Assembly (NCBI RefSeq): GCF_003337375.1
Contig: NZ_QPJD01000005.1
Coordinates: 124,001-188,000 of the forward strand
Direction: 5' to 3'
DNA: 64,000 bases
Source: Paenibacillus prosopidis
GTDB taxonomy: Bacteria > Bacillota > Bacilli > Paenibacillales > Paenibacillaceae
Each line of letters opens with the position of its first letter. Position 1 is the stretch's first letter. Below, piece by piece: positions 1 through 8,545 of the stretch. The translations under genes and the position numbers were made by a program. Under the pieces are notes generated by a model. It ran no database searches. It saw only the letters and a program-made list of their open reading frames with translations, and was not told the DNA's origin.

Positions 1-1772
1 CTGTCTCCCACCCAGAACACCTGCTCATATGCCGGACAATCGACAAATGTATCCTCCATGCATAGCTTCGTGGTATGTTGACTTATTTGCCAAATATCAT
101 TAAGCAGCGGGTCCGAGCATTGAAACCTGCCGACCTCCGCCACCGGATAATTGCACTGCAAGCACGATATACCGTAAAACTTAACCGGCCTTGAGGCATT
201 CCGAACCGTCACCATTTGGTAGCGGAAGCCGCGGCGAACCGGTGATACATATAGCTGTCTGCCCTGGCCGCATACGTATCGAATCGTATTATCAAGACCA
301 TACGTATCCTGCCGGAAGTTCTTATTCATATATTCAAAACCGTAGAAATCAATGATCGTACCCGCTTCCGCGTCCACCTCGAAAGTCAAATAGCCGGAAT
401 ACTCTTTGCTAAAATCAATAATAAGCTCCGTATCGTATCCGGCCGTAAGCGGTATAATTCCAGCCTCTACGTTCGGTATAACCATATTTTGCAGCGTTGT
501 CGGTATGGCAAGCTCCGTTTGCTCCTTCTTATACACGCTTAAACCGAATACGTCTGCTTCGCTCACATATTTGTCCGGAATTGGCTTCACCCAATCGGTG
601 TATCGCTCCAGATCTGAGGCGCAAGCTACGGCATTGATTACCTCAAGATAGACAGAATGATTTCTGTTCAGTGGCAACACGCCCTGATGGTCAATATGAG
701 TCACCGTTGCAAACGGCCCTATGGAACAAAAAACAGACTGTCCGTCCTTAGGCTCATCGTCTGCAACTTTCAAAGGCGAATAAAAGGCAAATGGCGTTTC
801 GCAATATAACCCCAGATGAATGATACCGGGATGCGAATGACCGGATACGTCAAGAAGCAGAAGGTGCTCACCGGCCTGCAGCTCCAGTTCTGCATACCGT
901 TCCGGCCCTTTGCCGCTAAACTCGGCCAGTACTTCACCATTTAAAGTAACCGCTGCTATACCTTCGCAGAACGGAGAGCCAAGAACAACACGCGAAGCTT
1001 GCTCCAACCGCAATACAGTCGCCGCGTATCCCATATATTCAATTCCGTTGGCATGATTCTCGCTGCCTTGCACCAAATGATGACGGATATCAATGGCAGC
1101 CGACCAATGAAATGATTTTACATAGCTAAGCGACTCCACGCGTAAAGGATAAACCTGCTCTTCCGTGAGCATCGGAATATCGCGAGGGATTAATGCTGTC
1201 CATGGACCATCGCCTACTCCGCCAATGATAACAGCATTCGCCCAGCTTTTATCGGCGAATTCCCGCTCCTTCCAGCTATCGTCCCACAATGAAGCATCAA
1301 TATACTCAGAGAATGCCTGCTGGCATGACATACGTGTCGCACGCGGATGTTGGCCTAGATGACGAGATGTCAGCCAAGTTCCATCCGTAATTACAGCCCG
1401 CAGAACATTTCCGTCATCCGCCAGTAAATCCAGTTGTGCAAGCAGCCCGCCCCGTCCCCGGGTATAATAAAAAGTTGATATGCCAAAGTGCAGAACAAGT
1501 ACAGCAATCGTATTAAGCTTGCCTGGCTGGAGCAGATGTCCTACCTCATATGTATCGTAGGATTGCTCGAAAGGCCATGAACGAACAGGTCCACGTCCTA
1601 ATCTTTGACCATTGATATAAAGAACATATCTGGAATCCGCAGTCATGCGCAGCGATGCTTTTCCCCACTCCTCTACCGTTACAGTAAAGGTTTTGCGGAA
1701 GCAGTGCCACTCATTTCGGGGACTTTCCTCGCCCTCGGACCAAATCCAATTCGCTTGCCACCCGCTGTTCAT
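1..1772 (-). CDS. GH78 alpha-L-rhamnosidase-like protein, 3' end cut off by the window
   Basis: An open frame runs from an ATG at 1772 off the left edge, giving about 590 N-terminal residues. No stop occurs in the visible part. The protein begins with a beta-sandwich type region (an early stretch reads WSEGEESPRNEWHCFRK) and reaches the start of the catalytic barrel, where EDTFVDCPAYEQVFWVGD is visible. This matches the conserved GH78 segment that carries a catalytic acidic residue; the usual R-x-E-R appears in the Y-E-Q form seen in some relatives. No signal peptide is evident, so it probably acts in the cytoplasm on imported rhamnosides. A purine-rich stretch precedes the ATG, and a nearby upstream ATG is in a frame that stops at once. 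It is divergent from an AraC regulator, which is likely to control it. The family is solid; the exact substrate is inference. Confidence 0.85.
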   Translation of the reverse strand, partial: MNSGWQANWIWSEGEESPRNEWHCFRKTFTVTVEEWGKASLRMTADSRYVLYINGQRLGRGPVRSWPFEQSYDTYEVGHLLQPGKLNTIAVLVLHFGISTFYYTRGRGGLLAQLDLLADDGNVLRAVITDGTWLTSRHLGQHPRATRMSCQQAFSEYIDASLWDDSWKEREFADKSWANAVIIGGVGDGPWTALIPRDIPMLTEEQVYPLRVESLSYVKSFHWSAAIDIRHHLVQGSENHANGIEYMGYAATVLRLEQASRVVLGSPFCEGIAAVTLNGEVLAEFSGKGPERYAELELQAGEHLLLLDVSGHSHPGIIHLGLYCETPFAFYSPLKVADDEPKDGQSVFCSIGPFATVTHIDHQGVLPLNRNHSVYLEVINAVACASDLERYTDWVKPIPDKYVSEADVFGLSVYKKEQTELAIPTTLQNMVIPNVEAGIIPLTAGYDTELIIDFSKEYSGYLTFEVDAEAGTIIDFYGFEYMNKNFRQDTYGLDNTIRYVCGQGRQLYVSPVRRGFRYQMVTVRNASRPVKFYGISCLQCNYPVAEVGRFQCSDPLLNDIWQISQHTTKLCMEDTFVDCPAYEQVFWVGD

Positions 1773-1837
1773 TCCGGCATCCTTCCCTTCGTCTTATTCC
1801 CTTTGATTGTACAGCAGCTCCCGCGCAGCTTTATAGG

Positions 1838-1867
1838 TTGATTACGACAAATCTATAGGTGTAAAAT
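1838..1867 (+). promoter_or_regulatory. Putative sigma-A promoter of the AraC gene
   Basis: TTGATT (1838-1843) and TAAAAT (1862-1867) are separated by 18 bp, with a TG just before the -10 element. The predicted transcript start near 1874 lies downstream of an in-frame ATG at 1871, which favours translation from the ATG at 1907. CTATAGG occurs twice here and could be a regulator site, but that is only a suggestion. Confidence 0.45.
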
Positions 1868-1906
1868 GACATGGAGAAACTGTTGAATAAAGGGGGCCTT
1901 TTTCAT

Positions 1907-2815
1907 ATGAAAAAGAATGTCCAGCTTACGAAGGGGGAGCTATTTTTCAATAGCGGGCTTTCCATCTTTATTAACCGGGTCAGTGAACGATTCGATTTGC
2001 GTGAGCATGCTCATGATTTTGTGGAAATCTGCTATGTGTGGGAAGGAAGCGGCTTTCATTATATCGATGACAAAGTGCTGCGCGTAACAAAGGGGGATTT
2101 ATTTCTCATTCCAATCGGAATTTCTCACGTATTCAGACCATCCTCATCAGCGGCTGACAATCAGCTTATCGTCGGCAACTGCATATTCGAGCAGTCCATC
2201 CTACATGCAATTGTAGAAACAATGCCGAATACAATAGGTTCTTACCGCTATGCTCATATCGGCTTGGAACAAACGCAGGGCTGGATTAAATTCCGTGAGC
2301 ATACGAACGAATTCGGCAGCTTATTCGACCGTATGCTTCAGGAATACCGGCAAGCAAAACAGGGCTTTCAAACCATGCTGTTCGCCATGCTTTTAGAGCT
2401 GCTGCTTGTGCTGGAGCGACGGTTAGACAACAGCAGCCTTTATAGTTCCGATGAAACATCCGTTCGAGACGACCGTTTGGACGTCATCCTCCATTACATT
2501 CGAACACAGCTGCATGAGCCCATTACGCTTCGTGACGTATCGAGACATATCAAGCTCGGAGAGCGTCAGCTGCAGCGGCTGATCCGGACCTCGACAGGAT
2601 TTACTTTTACGGGTTTGCTTCATAAGGAACGAATGGAGCGCAGCTGCTCGCTGCTCAAAGAAACGACCTACACTGCAGCACAAATAGCACAGCTCGTGGG
2701 CATACACGACATGAAGCATTTCCACCGCCTGTTTAAGAAGCTGACCGGAATGACCCCGATTGGGTTCCGCAAAGCAGCTGCATCCGCAAATTTAAAGCGC
2801 AGCTATTCCTCGTAG
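1907..2815 (+). CDS. AraC family transcriptional regulator with cupin sensor domain
   Basis: The 302-residue protein has an N-terminal cupin-like sensor region (EHAHDFVEICYVWEGSGFHYI, then GDLFLIPIGISHVFRP) of roughly 150 residues. A C-terminal pair of helix-turn-helix motifs follows, ending in FHRLFKKLTGMTPIGFRK, the AraC signature. It should bind a sugar and activate transcription. It is divergent from the GH78 gene, so control of that gene is the natural inference. I chose the ATG at 1907, preceded by AAAGGGGG with a 10-nt spacer, over an in-frame ATG at 1871, because the predicted promoter would start transcription after 1871. Its stop codon overlaps the convergent SDR gene by 13 nt. Confidence 0.9.
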   Translation: MKKNVQLTKGELFFNSGLSIFINRVSERFDLREHAHDFVEICYVWEGSGFHYIDDKVLRVTKGDLFLIPIGISHVFRPSSSAADNQLIVGNCIFEQSILHAIVETMPNTIGSYRYAHIGLEQTQGWIKFREHTNEFGSLFDRMLQEYRQAKQGFQTMLFAMLLELLLVLERRLDNSSLYSSDETSVRDDRLDVILHYIRTQLHEPITLRDVSRHIKLGERQLQRLIRTSTGFTFTGLLHKERMERSCSLLKETTYTAAQIAQLVGIHDMKHFHRLFKKLTGMTPIGFRKAAASANLKRSYSS

Positions 2816-3555
2816 ATCATCTTTCTCGTCATACCGCCATCAATCGTTATGTGGGTTCCGGTTACAAAATCATTACTAGGATCAGTTAAGTAGAGGCAAG
2901 CGCGAGCGATATCTTCCGGTCTTCCAACCCGCATCGCCGGATGCTGGCTGTGATCCTCTGTTCGCAGCTTGCTGTACTCGCCGGTCTCAATCCAGCCAGG
3001 GCAGATTGCGTTTACCGTAATACGATCTGGACCTAGCGAAACCGCCATTGCATGCGTCAGCGATAAAATCCCGCCTTTGGAAGCGGCATAAGCTTCCGAA
3101 TTCGGCTCAGACATGAGCGCTCGTGTGGAGGAGATGTTCACGATCGCTCCGCCGCCGCCGGCACGCATAATTTTAGCCGCTTCACGCGAGCAGACGAACG
3201 TGCCTCTCAGATTCGTATTAACGACGCTGTCCCACTCATCGACCGATAAATCATAGGGTGACTTCCATATGCCGAATCCCGCATTGTTAATAACAATATC
3301 CAGCCGCCCCAGCATCAGTTCTACATCCAGCAGCATCTGTACGATCTCATCCGGCTTACTCATATCTGTAACAAAGGATAACGAGTCATAACCTGCCGTT
3401 TGCAGCTGCTTCCCCGTTTGCTCTAGTGCATCAGCATCTTTATCAACCAGGACAGGCGTTGCTCCTTGCTCGGCAAAAGCTGTCGCAAGCGTACGCCCAA
3501 TCCCTGCGCCCGCACCTGTGATAAGCACAATTTTATCGTTATAAATTGATTGCAA
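2803..3555 (-). CDS. SDR family NAD(P)-dependent oxidoreductase
   Basis: This 250-residue protein is a classical short-chain dehydrogenase/reductase. It shows the TGAGAGIG cofactor-binding glycine motif near residue 14, NNAG near residue 91, the catalytic Ser in ISSTR and Tyr-x-x-x-Lys in YAASK, and a C-terminal TIDGG motif. Length and motifs are typical. An aspartate at the end of the second strand (VDKD) suggests preference for NAD over NADP, which is inference. The start is a TTG preceded by AGGAGG with good spacing. The substrate is unknown; a sugar or sugar alcohol is plausible given the rhamnosidase and AraC neighbours. Confidence 0.9.
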   Translation of the reverse strand: MQSIYNDKIVLITGAGAGIGRTLATAFAEQGATPVLVDKDADALEQTGKQLQTAGYDSLSFVTDMSKPDEIVQMLLDVELMLGRLDIVINNAGFGIWKSPYDLSVDEWDSVVNTNLRGTFVCSREAAKIMRAGGGGAIVNISSTRALMSEPNSEAYAASKGGILSLTHAMAVSLGPDRITVNAICPGWIETGEYSKLRTEDHSQHPAMRVGRPEDIARACLYLTDPSNDFVTGTHITIDGGMTRKMIYEE

Positions 3556-3618
3556 TTGTATTCCTCCTCTTTCTATTTCGCCTATCGAACGTCACTTCGC
3601 TAGTATGTCTTCCTCCCA

Positions 3619-3647
3619 AGTATTGAATTGTGAAAATTGTTTGTCAA
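3619..3647 (-). promoter_or_regulatory. Putative sigma-A promoter of the SDR gene
   Basis: Read on the minus strand, TTGACA (3647-3642) and AATACT (3624-3619) are separated by 17 bp. They lie about 65 bp upstream of the TTG start. The spacer contains TTTTCACAATTC, which resembles half of a Rex box. Confidence 0.5.
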
Positions 3648-3694
3648 GAAGTCTGAAAATTTGAACTATATATGCAAAATCGCGCAACTAGCCC

Positions 3695-3723
3695 TTGTCA
3701 TAGGATGACAAAAAGCATATGAT
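3695..3723 (+). promoter_or_regulatory. Putative sigma-A promoter of the NADH oxidase gene
   Basis: TTGTCA (3695-3700) and TATGAT (3718-3723) are separated by exactly 17 bp, a near-consensus promoter. Transcription would begin near 3730, immediately before the two Rex-like boxes. Confidence 0.6.
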
Positions 3724-3738
3724 AAAAGCAAGAAAAGG

Positions 3739-3756
3739 TTGTGAATGTTTTCACAT
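3739..3756 (+). promoter_or_regulatory. Rex-like operator 1
   Basis: The sequence TTGTGAATGTTTTCACAT matches the Rex consensus TTGTGAA-N4-TTCACAA at 13 of 14 defined positions. It lies just downstream of the predicted nox start site, so a bound repressor would block transcription. Rex senses the NADH/NAD ratio, which fits control of an NADH oxidase. Confidence 0.65.
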
Positions 3757-3767
3757 AATAGCTAAGA

Positions 3768-3785
3768 TTGTGAAATAATTCACGA
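3768..3785 (+). promoter_or_regulatory. Rex-like operator 2
   Basis: The sequence TTGTGAAATAATTCACGA matches the Rex consensus with one mismatch in the right half. It is placed 29 bp after the first box. Confidence 0.65.
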
Positions 3786-3846
3786 GGTAAAGCGAGGTTG
3801 CCAAATCAGCGCATACGCTTTACCCCCAATATAGGAGGCGTTTATA

Positions 3847-5187
3847 ATGACGATGAAAATTGCTGTTGTTGGTTGCACACACGCCGGAACTGCTGCTGTT
3901 ACACAAATGGCTAAACTTTATCCGGATGCCCAGATTACCGTATATGAAAGAAACGATAACATCTCGTTTCTATCGTGCGGCATCGCGCTGCATGTTGGCG
4001 GCGTCGTGAAGGATGCGGAGCAGCTGTTCTACGCATCGCCAGAGCAGTTAGCTGCGCTCGGAGTTAAGACCTATATGCTGCACGATGTATTGGCGGTTGA
4101 TACAGATGCAAAAACGATTCGCGTTCGCAACCTCGTTACGGGAGATGAATTTGCCGATACGTTCGATAAGCTGGTGATGACGACCGGCTCGTGGCCGATC
4201 ATACCGCAGATGGAAGGAATTAAGCTCGAAAACATCGTTCTCTGCAAAAACTACAACCATTCGCAGATGATTATCGAGAAAGCAAAGCTTGCGAACCGGA
4301 TCGCCGTTATCGGCGCAGGATATATTGGAATTGAGCTTGTTGAAGCGTTCGAGCAGCTTGGGAAGCAGGTCACCTTAATCGATAATATGGAGCGCATTTT
4401 GTATAAATATTTAGACCGTGAATTTACCGATGTAACCGAGCAAGCCTTGATCGAAAAGGGCATTACCATTGCCGCTGGACAAACGGTCACTTCGTTCGGC
4501 GGAACGGATGGCCGGGTAAGTACCGTCTTCACGACCCATGGCGAATACGAAGCAGATCTCGTCGTGCTTTGCATCGGCTTCCGGCCAAACACTGAGCTGC
4601 TGAAGGGCCAAGTCGACATGCTCCCGAATGGGGCGATCATTGTCGATGATTACATGAGAACAAGCAAACCTGATGTATTCGCAGCAGGCGACAGCTGCGC
4701 TGTTCACTACAATCCAACTGGTCAAAATGCTTATATTCCGCTTGCCACAAACGCCGTTCGCATGGGTACGCTCGTTGCCAAAAACTTAAATAGGCCCACC
4801 GTTAAATATTTAGGCACACAGGGCACGTCGGGAATCAAAATATACGATTACAATATTGCGTCGACTGGATTAACGGAAACGGCCGCGCTTGCTGCGGGGA
4901 TGAATGTGAAAAATGTCACAATCACTGAAAACTATCGTCCGGAGTTTATGCCTACCTACGAAAAGGTTACGCTGAAGGTCGTATATGAAGCGGACAGCGG
5001 CAGAATTGTAGGCGCTCAGGTGCTTTCGAAGGTCGATCTCACCCAGTCGATTAATACGCTCTCGGTATGTATTCAGAACGGAATGACGATGGATGAATTG
5101 AGCTATGTCGACTTCTTCTTCCAGCCGCACTACAACAAACCTTGGAATCTGCTTAACCAAGCAGGACTGCAGGCGGTTTTAATCTAG
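3847..5187 (+). CDS. nox: NADH oxidase, water-forming type (CoA-disulfide reductase-like family)
   Basis: This 446-residue flavoprotein has an N-terminal FAD-binding fold (MKIAVVGCTHAG), a second nucleotide-binding site (IAVIGAGYIGIEL near residue 155) and an FAD-contacting DVFAAGDSC segment. The single redox-active cysteine is visible as Cys44 in SFLSCGIAL, the hallmark of H2O-forming NADH oxidases and CoA-disulfide reductases. The C-terminal dimerisation domain is complete. It would oxidise NADH with reduction of oxygen to water in the cytosol, so maintaining redox balance. The ATG at 3847 follows a GGAGG; a second ATG six bases on is possible. Two Rex boxes in the leader support an NADH-related role. 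A CoA-disulfide reductase remains the alternative. Confidence 0.9.
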   Translation: MTMKIAVVGCTHAGTAAVTQMAKLYPDAQITVYERNDNISFLSCGIALHVGGVVKDAEQLFYASPEQLAALGVKTYMLHDVLAVDTDAKTIRVRNLVTGDEFADTFDKLVMTTGSWPIIPQMEGIKLENIVLCKNYNHSQMIIEKAKLANRIAVIGAGYIGIELVEAFEQLGKQVTLIDNMERILYKYLDREFTDVTEQALIEKGITIAAGQTVTSFGGTDGRVSTVFTTHGEYEADLVVLCIGFRPNTELLKGQVDMLPNGAIIVDDYMRTSKPDVFAAGDSCAVHYNPTGQNAYIPLATNAVRMGTLVAKNLNRPTVKYLGTQGTSGIKIYDYNIASTGLTETAALAAGMNVKNVTITENYRPEFMPTYEKVTLKVVYEADSGRIVGAQVLSKVDLTQSINTLSVCIQNGMTMDELSYVDFFFQPHYNKPWNLLNQAGLQAVLI

Positions 5188-5278
5188 TTAATAAATCAGT
5201 CCGAATACTAACAGAGCCTTTTCGTCATGATTTAATAAACTTCTTTTTTCTCTCAATAGCTTAGGAGACTTAAAACAA

Positions 5279-5318
5279 GACAAATGAGCAGCGAAATATC
5301 GCTACTCATTTGTCAGTT
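5279..5318 (+). terminator. Intrinsic terminator after nox
   Basis: A 10-bp perfect stem (GACAAATGAG with CTCATTTGTC) extended by CG pairs encloses a short loop and is followed by a run of T from about 5315. It also lies just past the stop codon of the convergent GH43 gene and may serve both. Confidence 0.8.
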
Positions 5319-5340
5319 GTTTTTTTCATTTTAAAAACGC

Positions 5341-6309
5341 TTAAACCGTATCCGCTGGCGGCTTGCCGAAATTCGGCGTACCGTCACTGTTCCATGTGAA
5401 CACTTTAACGCGGGCGTGCCGATTCGGATCGAATAACGGATCACCTACGATTTCCTTGTAGCTGCGGGCATGGTAAACCAATATGTCCTGCCCGCCATCC
5501 TCCGATACCGTAAAGCTGTTGTGACCAGGTCCGTATTGGCTGTTTTCCGGGCAGCTTGTAAATACCGGAGCTTGCGATTTCACCCAGGATGCAGGATCTA
5601 ACAAATCAGCAGCTTCCGAGGCCGTAAGCATGCCCATTGCATAATTGTGATCTGTAGCGCTTCCGGAATACGTCAGATAGATATAGCCGTTCCGCTTCAG
5701 TACGGCCGCGCCCTCATTAACCATATAGCCGATAACTTCCCAGTCGAGCTCAGGCTTCGTAATCATCACTTGCTTGCTTTTTAGCGTCCAAGGATTGCTC
5801 AACGTTGCAATGTACAAATTCGTATTGCCTTGAATGGCATGATCCTGCTGCGCCCATACTAAATATTGCTCACCGTTATGCTCAAAACTCGTTGCATCGA
5901 GAGAGAAGGAATCCCAATCCGTCACGATTTGTCCTTTCTCCGTCCAATTGCCTTCGAGCGGATTAGCCGATTCGTTTTCCAGCACATACATACGATGTTT
6001 GAACGGCTCATCCGCAGTGCCGGCTGCAAAATAGACATACCATTTGCCTGCTATATAATGAAGCTCCGGCGCCCAAATGTTTGCACTCATTGGACCCGCA
6101 TCGTGCTTATACCAAACAACAACCTTCTCTGCACCCTCCAGTCCCTCTATCGTTCTCGATCTTCGCAGCTCAATTCGGTCATACTCAGGTACAGAGCCTG
6201 TGAAATAATAGTAGCCGTCCGTATGCTTCAAAACCCAAGGATCGGCGCGCTGCTCGATTAGCGGATTACGCAGCAGAATCTGCGACTGCTCAGATGTTTG
6301 TAAATTCAT
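5341..6309 (-). CDS. GH43 family glycoside hydrolase
   Basis: The 322-residue protein has the five-bladed propeller signatures of GH43: the catalytic base Asp in RADPWV near residue 23, a middle Asp in SLDATSF, and the catalytic acid Glu in VNEGAAVL. Repeated W/YYV strands support the propeller. There is no signal peptide, so it would act on imported oligosaccharides, most likely releasing arabinose or xylose residues. The ATG at 6309 has GAGAGG just upstream; an in-frame TTG at 6321 lies too close to its GGAGG. The gene is divergent from an ArsR-like regulator. Confidence 0.88.
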   Translation of the reverse strand: MNLQTSEQSQILLRNPLIEQRADPWVLKHTDGYYYFTGSVPEYDRIELRRSRTIEGLEGAEKVVVWYKHDAGPMSANIWAPELHYIAGKWYVYFAAGTADEPFKHRMYVLENESANPLEGNWTEKGQIVTDWDSFSLDATSFEHNGEQYLVWAQQDHAIQGNTNLYIATLSNPWTLKSKQVMITKPELDWEVIGYMVNEGAAVLKRNGYIYLTYSGSATDHNYAMGMLTASEAADLLDPASWVKSQAPVFTSCPENSQYGPGHNSFTVSEDGGQDILVYHARSYKEIVGDPLFDPNRHARVKVFTWNSDGTPNFGKPPADTV

Positions 6310-6349
6310 AATTCCTCTCAATCCTCCAACTTATTGTATAATGATGGTA

Positions 6350-6399
6350 TACATTAATATATTTATAAATACATTAATATCGATAAATATATTTGTCAA
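6350..6399 (-). promoter_or_regulatory. GH43 promoter overlapped by paired direct repeats
   Basis: On the minus strand TTGACA (6399-6394) and TAATGT (6376-6371) are separated by 17 bp. The 11-mer TACATTAATAT occurs twice (6350-6360 and 6370-6380), 20 bp apart, covering the -10 element and the start region. This looks like an operator, perhaps for the divergent ArsR-like protein. A further arm pair, GTTATC/GATAAC, sits at 6501-6514 nearer that gene. Confidence 0.5.
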
Positions 6400-6594
6400 G
6401 CAATCCGTTTACATATAAAATAATGAATAGTTAACTTTTGTTTTAGAGTGAGATCACCGAGTAACGGTGTAATCAGCCGGAAGAGGAGTGTTTCAATAAG
6501 GTTATCTCGATAACATTTTAATTAATTTAATGTGCGTTAATTTATATTGTTTAGACGTAAGCAGTTGCAATGTTAATTAGCAGAGCGGAGTGAT

Positions 6595-7512
6595 ATGATG
6601 AAGATTGATATTTCGGATACACACTTACCTATCTATGAGGCGCTGGCCAGCGATGTCAGGTTAAAAATTATTCAGCTGCTATCTCAGCAGGAAATGAATA
6701 TTAAGGATCTCGCGCAAGCGCTCGAGTTAAGCAGTCCAATCATGACCATGCATGTTAAGAAGCTCGAAAGAGCCGGTCTGATCAGCTCTGAGATGGTAGC
6801 AAGCAGCAGCGGAACCAAAAAAATGTGCAAGCTTATTACCGACAGCATCGAGATTGATTTCCCTTCCAAAAATCGCCCTGCAGTTCGCACCTATCATGAA
6901 TCGATTGTATCTGTCGGTCACTACACCGACTTCGATATCGAGCCAACCTGCGGGCTCGCTACAACGGTGAAGGTAATCGGCATGTTCGACGAACCGCGTT
7001 TTTTCCTTGATGCTGACCGCATCAATGCCAAAATATTATGGTTCAGCAGCGGCTTCATCGAATATAGGACCGCGAACTTTTTGCTTAAAAGCGAGAAGCC
7101 GACCGAGCTTGAAATATCATTCGAGATATCATCAGAAGCCCCGTTCGCTAACGAAAATTGGCCGTCGGACATTTCGTTCTACTTAAACGGCACCAAAGTC
7201 GGGATCTGGACCAGCCCGGGCGATTTCGGCGGTAAGCGCGGCAAGTTTACGCCTGATTGGTGGTGGGACGAAATCAACCAATACGGCCTGCTTAAAGTGC
7301 TCAAGATTACGCCGACCGGAACATTTATCGACGGCCAGAAAATTTCCGACGTTACACTTGATGATGTTGATATTTTGAACAAGCAGTGGAAATTTCGTAT
7401 AGCCGTAGAGCCAGATGCTGAAAATGTAGGCGGCGTCACCTTGTTCGGCTCCGGCTTCGGCAACTATAACCAAGACATCGTCTTTAAACTCTATTATGAA
7501 AGAAACGAGTAG
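6595..7512 (+). CDS. ArsR-like winged-helix regulator with C-terminal sensor-like domain
   Basis: The first ~90 residues form a winged helix of the ArsR type: ASDVRLKIIQLLSQQEMNIKDLAQAL, then SSPIMTMHVKKLERAGLI. No metal-binding CxC motif is present, so metal sensing is unlikely. The remaining ~200 residues are rich in beta strands and aromatic residues (PDWWWDEINQYG) and look like a ligand-binding jelly-roll, which I cannot assign to a named family. At 305 residues it is far longer than a simple ArsR protein. It is divergent from the GH43 gene and probably senses a related sugar. Two adjacent ATGs (6595 and 6598) follow GGAGTGA. Confidence 0.75.
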   Translation: MMKIDISDTHLPIYEALASDVRLKIIQLLSQQEMNIKDLAQALELSSPIMTMHVKKLERAGLISSEMVASSSGTKKMCKLITDSIEIDFPSKNRPAVRTYHESIVSVGHYTDFDIEPTCGLATTVKVIGMFDEPRFFLDADRINAKILWFSSGFIEYRTANFLLKSEKPTELEISFEISSEAPFANENWPSDISFYLNGTKVGIWTSPGDFGGKRGKFTPDWWWDEINQYGLLKVLKITPTGTFIDGQKISDVTLDDVDILNKQWKFRIAVEPDAENVGGVTLFGSGFGNYNQDIVFKLYYERNE

Positions 7513-7543
7513 GAGCTTGCGGCGTAAGCCGCTTAACTCCTAC
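7509..7543. terminator. Bidirectional hairpin between convergent genes
   Basis: GTAGGAG and CTCCTAC form an outer stem and GCGGC-GTAA-GCCGC an inner stem. The left arm overlaps the stop codon of the regulator gene. T-tracts are poor on both sides, so termination efficiency is uncertain. Confidence 0.5.
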
Positions 7544-7559
7544 CCGTCGCTTCATCCCA

Positions 7560-8540
7560 CTATTCACCCGCGATACCTGAACGCTCTACGCTTTCCACGA
7601 AATATCGCTGCGTGAACATGTACAGGATAAGGACTGGCAATATCGTCAGCATGACGCCGGCCATAATCTGATTTTGCAGCGTCGGCGCCATTCCGAGCGT
7701 ACCGGTCGATACCGAGCTTGCAGCCTGCTGAAGCTCCAAGTTAGCGTTGCCGTTGAAGAAAGCCATATTTTGCGCAAGGTTGAAATATTCAGGGACGAGA
7801 AGATACATATTCGGTTCAAACAAGTCATTCCAATGCCAGACGACCGAGAAAAGGAAGACGACCAGCATAGCAGGCTTGGCGAGCGGGAACATAATCATCC
7901 AGTACGTGCGGAACGCACCGGCACCGTCGATTCTGGCCGCTTCTTCAAGCACGTTTGGCAGCGTACGATAAAATTGAATGAATATAAGCACGAACAACGA
8001 GCCCTTAAGTCCATGTCCGAGCAATGCAGGAACCACGAACGGCAAATGCGTGTTTACCCAGCCCAGATCGAGGAAAAAGGTAAAGAGCGGCACAACGATC
8101 GTCTGCGGCGGCACCAGGAACGTAAATACGACCATCGCCAGAAACAGAGCTTGACCGGGGAACCGGTAACGCGCGAAGCCGTAGCCGACTATCGAGCAGC
8201 TAATGACTTGAAGAAAGGCACTGCCGAACGAAATAATAGAACTGTTCAGCAGCCCCGGCCAAAAATTGATTTCCTTAAGCGCAATGGAATAGTTCCTTAA
8301 GCTGAATTCCTTCGGAATCCATTGAATCGTAGCATCCGCCACATCCTCCGGTCTCATCAGCGATTTCGATACCATGTACAGCAGCGGATAGATGAATACG
8401 AACGCCAGGCTAAGAATGACTAAATAATAAAAAATCGTGCCGATGATGCCGCGACCGCGCTTAATCCACGTAACCTTCCAGACCTCTTCCGCTTTGCCCT
8501 GCAGGCCGGCATATTTCTCAGTCATACTCGGTGAACTCAT
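7560..8540 (-). CDS. Carbohydrate ABC transporter permease, MalG type (second pair)
   Basis: This 326-residue membrane protein has about six transmembrane segments and the EAA loop EEAARIDGAGAFRTYWMIMFPLAKPA that contacts the ATPase. It is the last gene of the nine-gene operon, 5 nt after its partner permease. It is longer at the N-terminus than usual. No ATPase gene is nearby; a shared MsmX-like ATPase encoded elsewhere would be expected. Substrate unknown, presumably an oligosaccharide. Confidence 0.9.
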   Translation of the reverse strand: MSSPSMTEKYAGLQGKAEEVWKVTWIKRGRGIIGTIFYYLVILSLAFVFIYPLLYMVSKSLMRPEDVADATIQWIPKEFSLRNYSIALKEINFWPGLLNSSIISFGSAFLQVISCSIVGYGFARYRFPGQALFLAMVVFTFLVPPQTIVVPLFTFFLDLGWVNTHLPFVVPALLGHGLKGSLFVLIFIQFYRTLPNVLEEAARIDGAGAFRTYWMIMFPLAKPAMLVVFLFSVVWHWNDLFEPNMYLLVPEYFNLAQNMAFFNGNANLELQQAASSVSTGTLGMAPTLQNQIMAGVMLTILPVLILYMFTQRYFVESVERSGIAGE

Positions 8541-8545
8541 GCCTT

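Noticed and set aside
7674-8300. Plus-strand open frame of 208 codons
   Set aside because: Lies antisense to a permease gene and is rich in Arg, His and Glu as expected from the reverse of hydrophobic codons.
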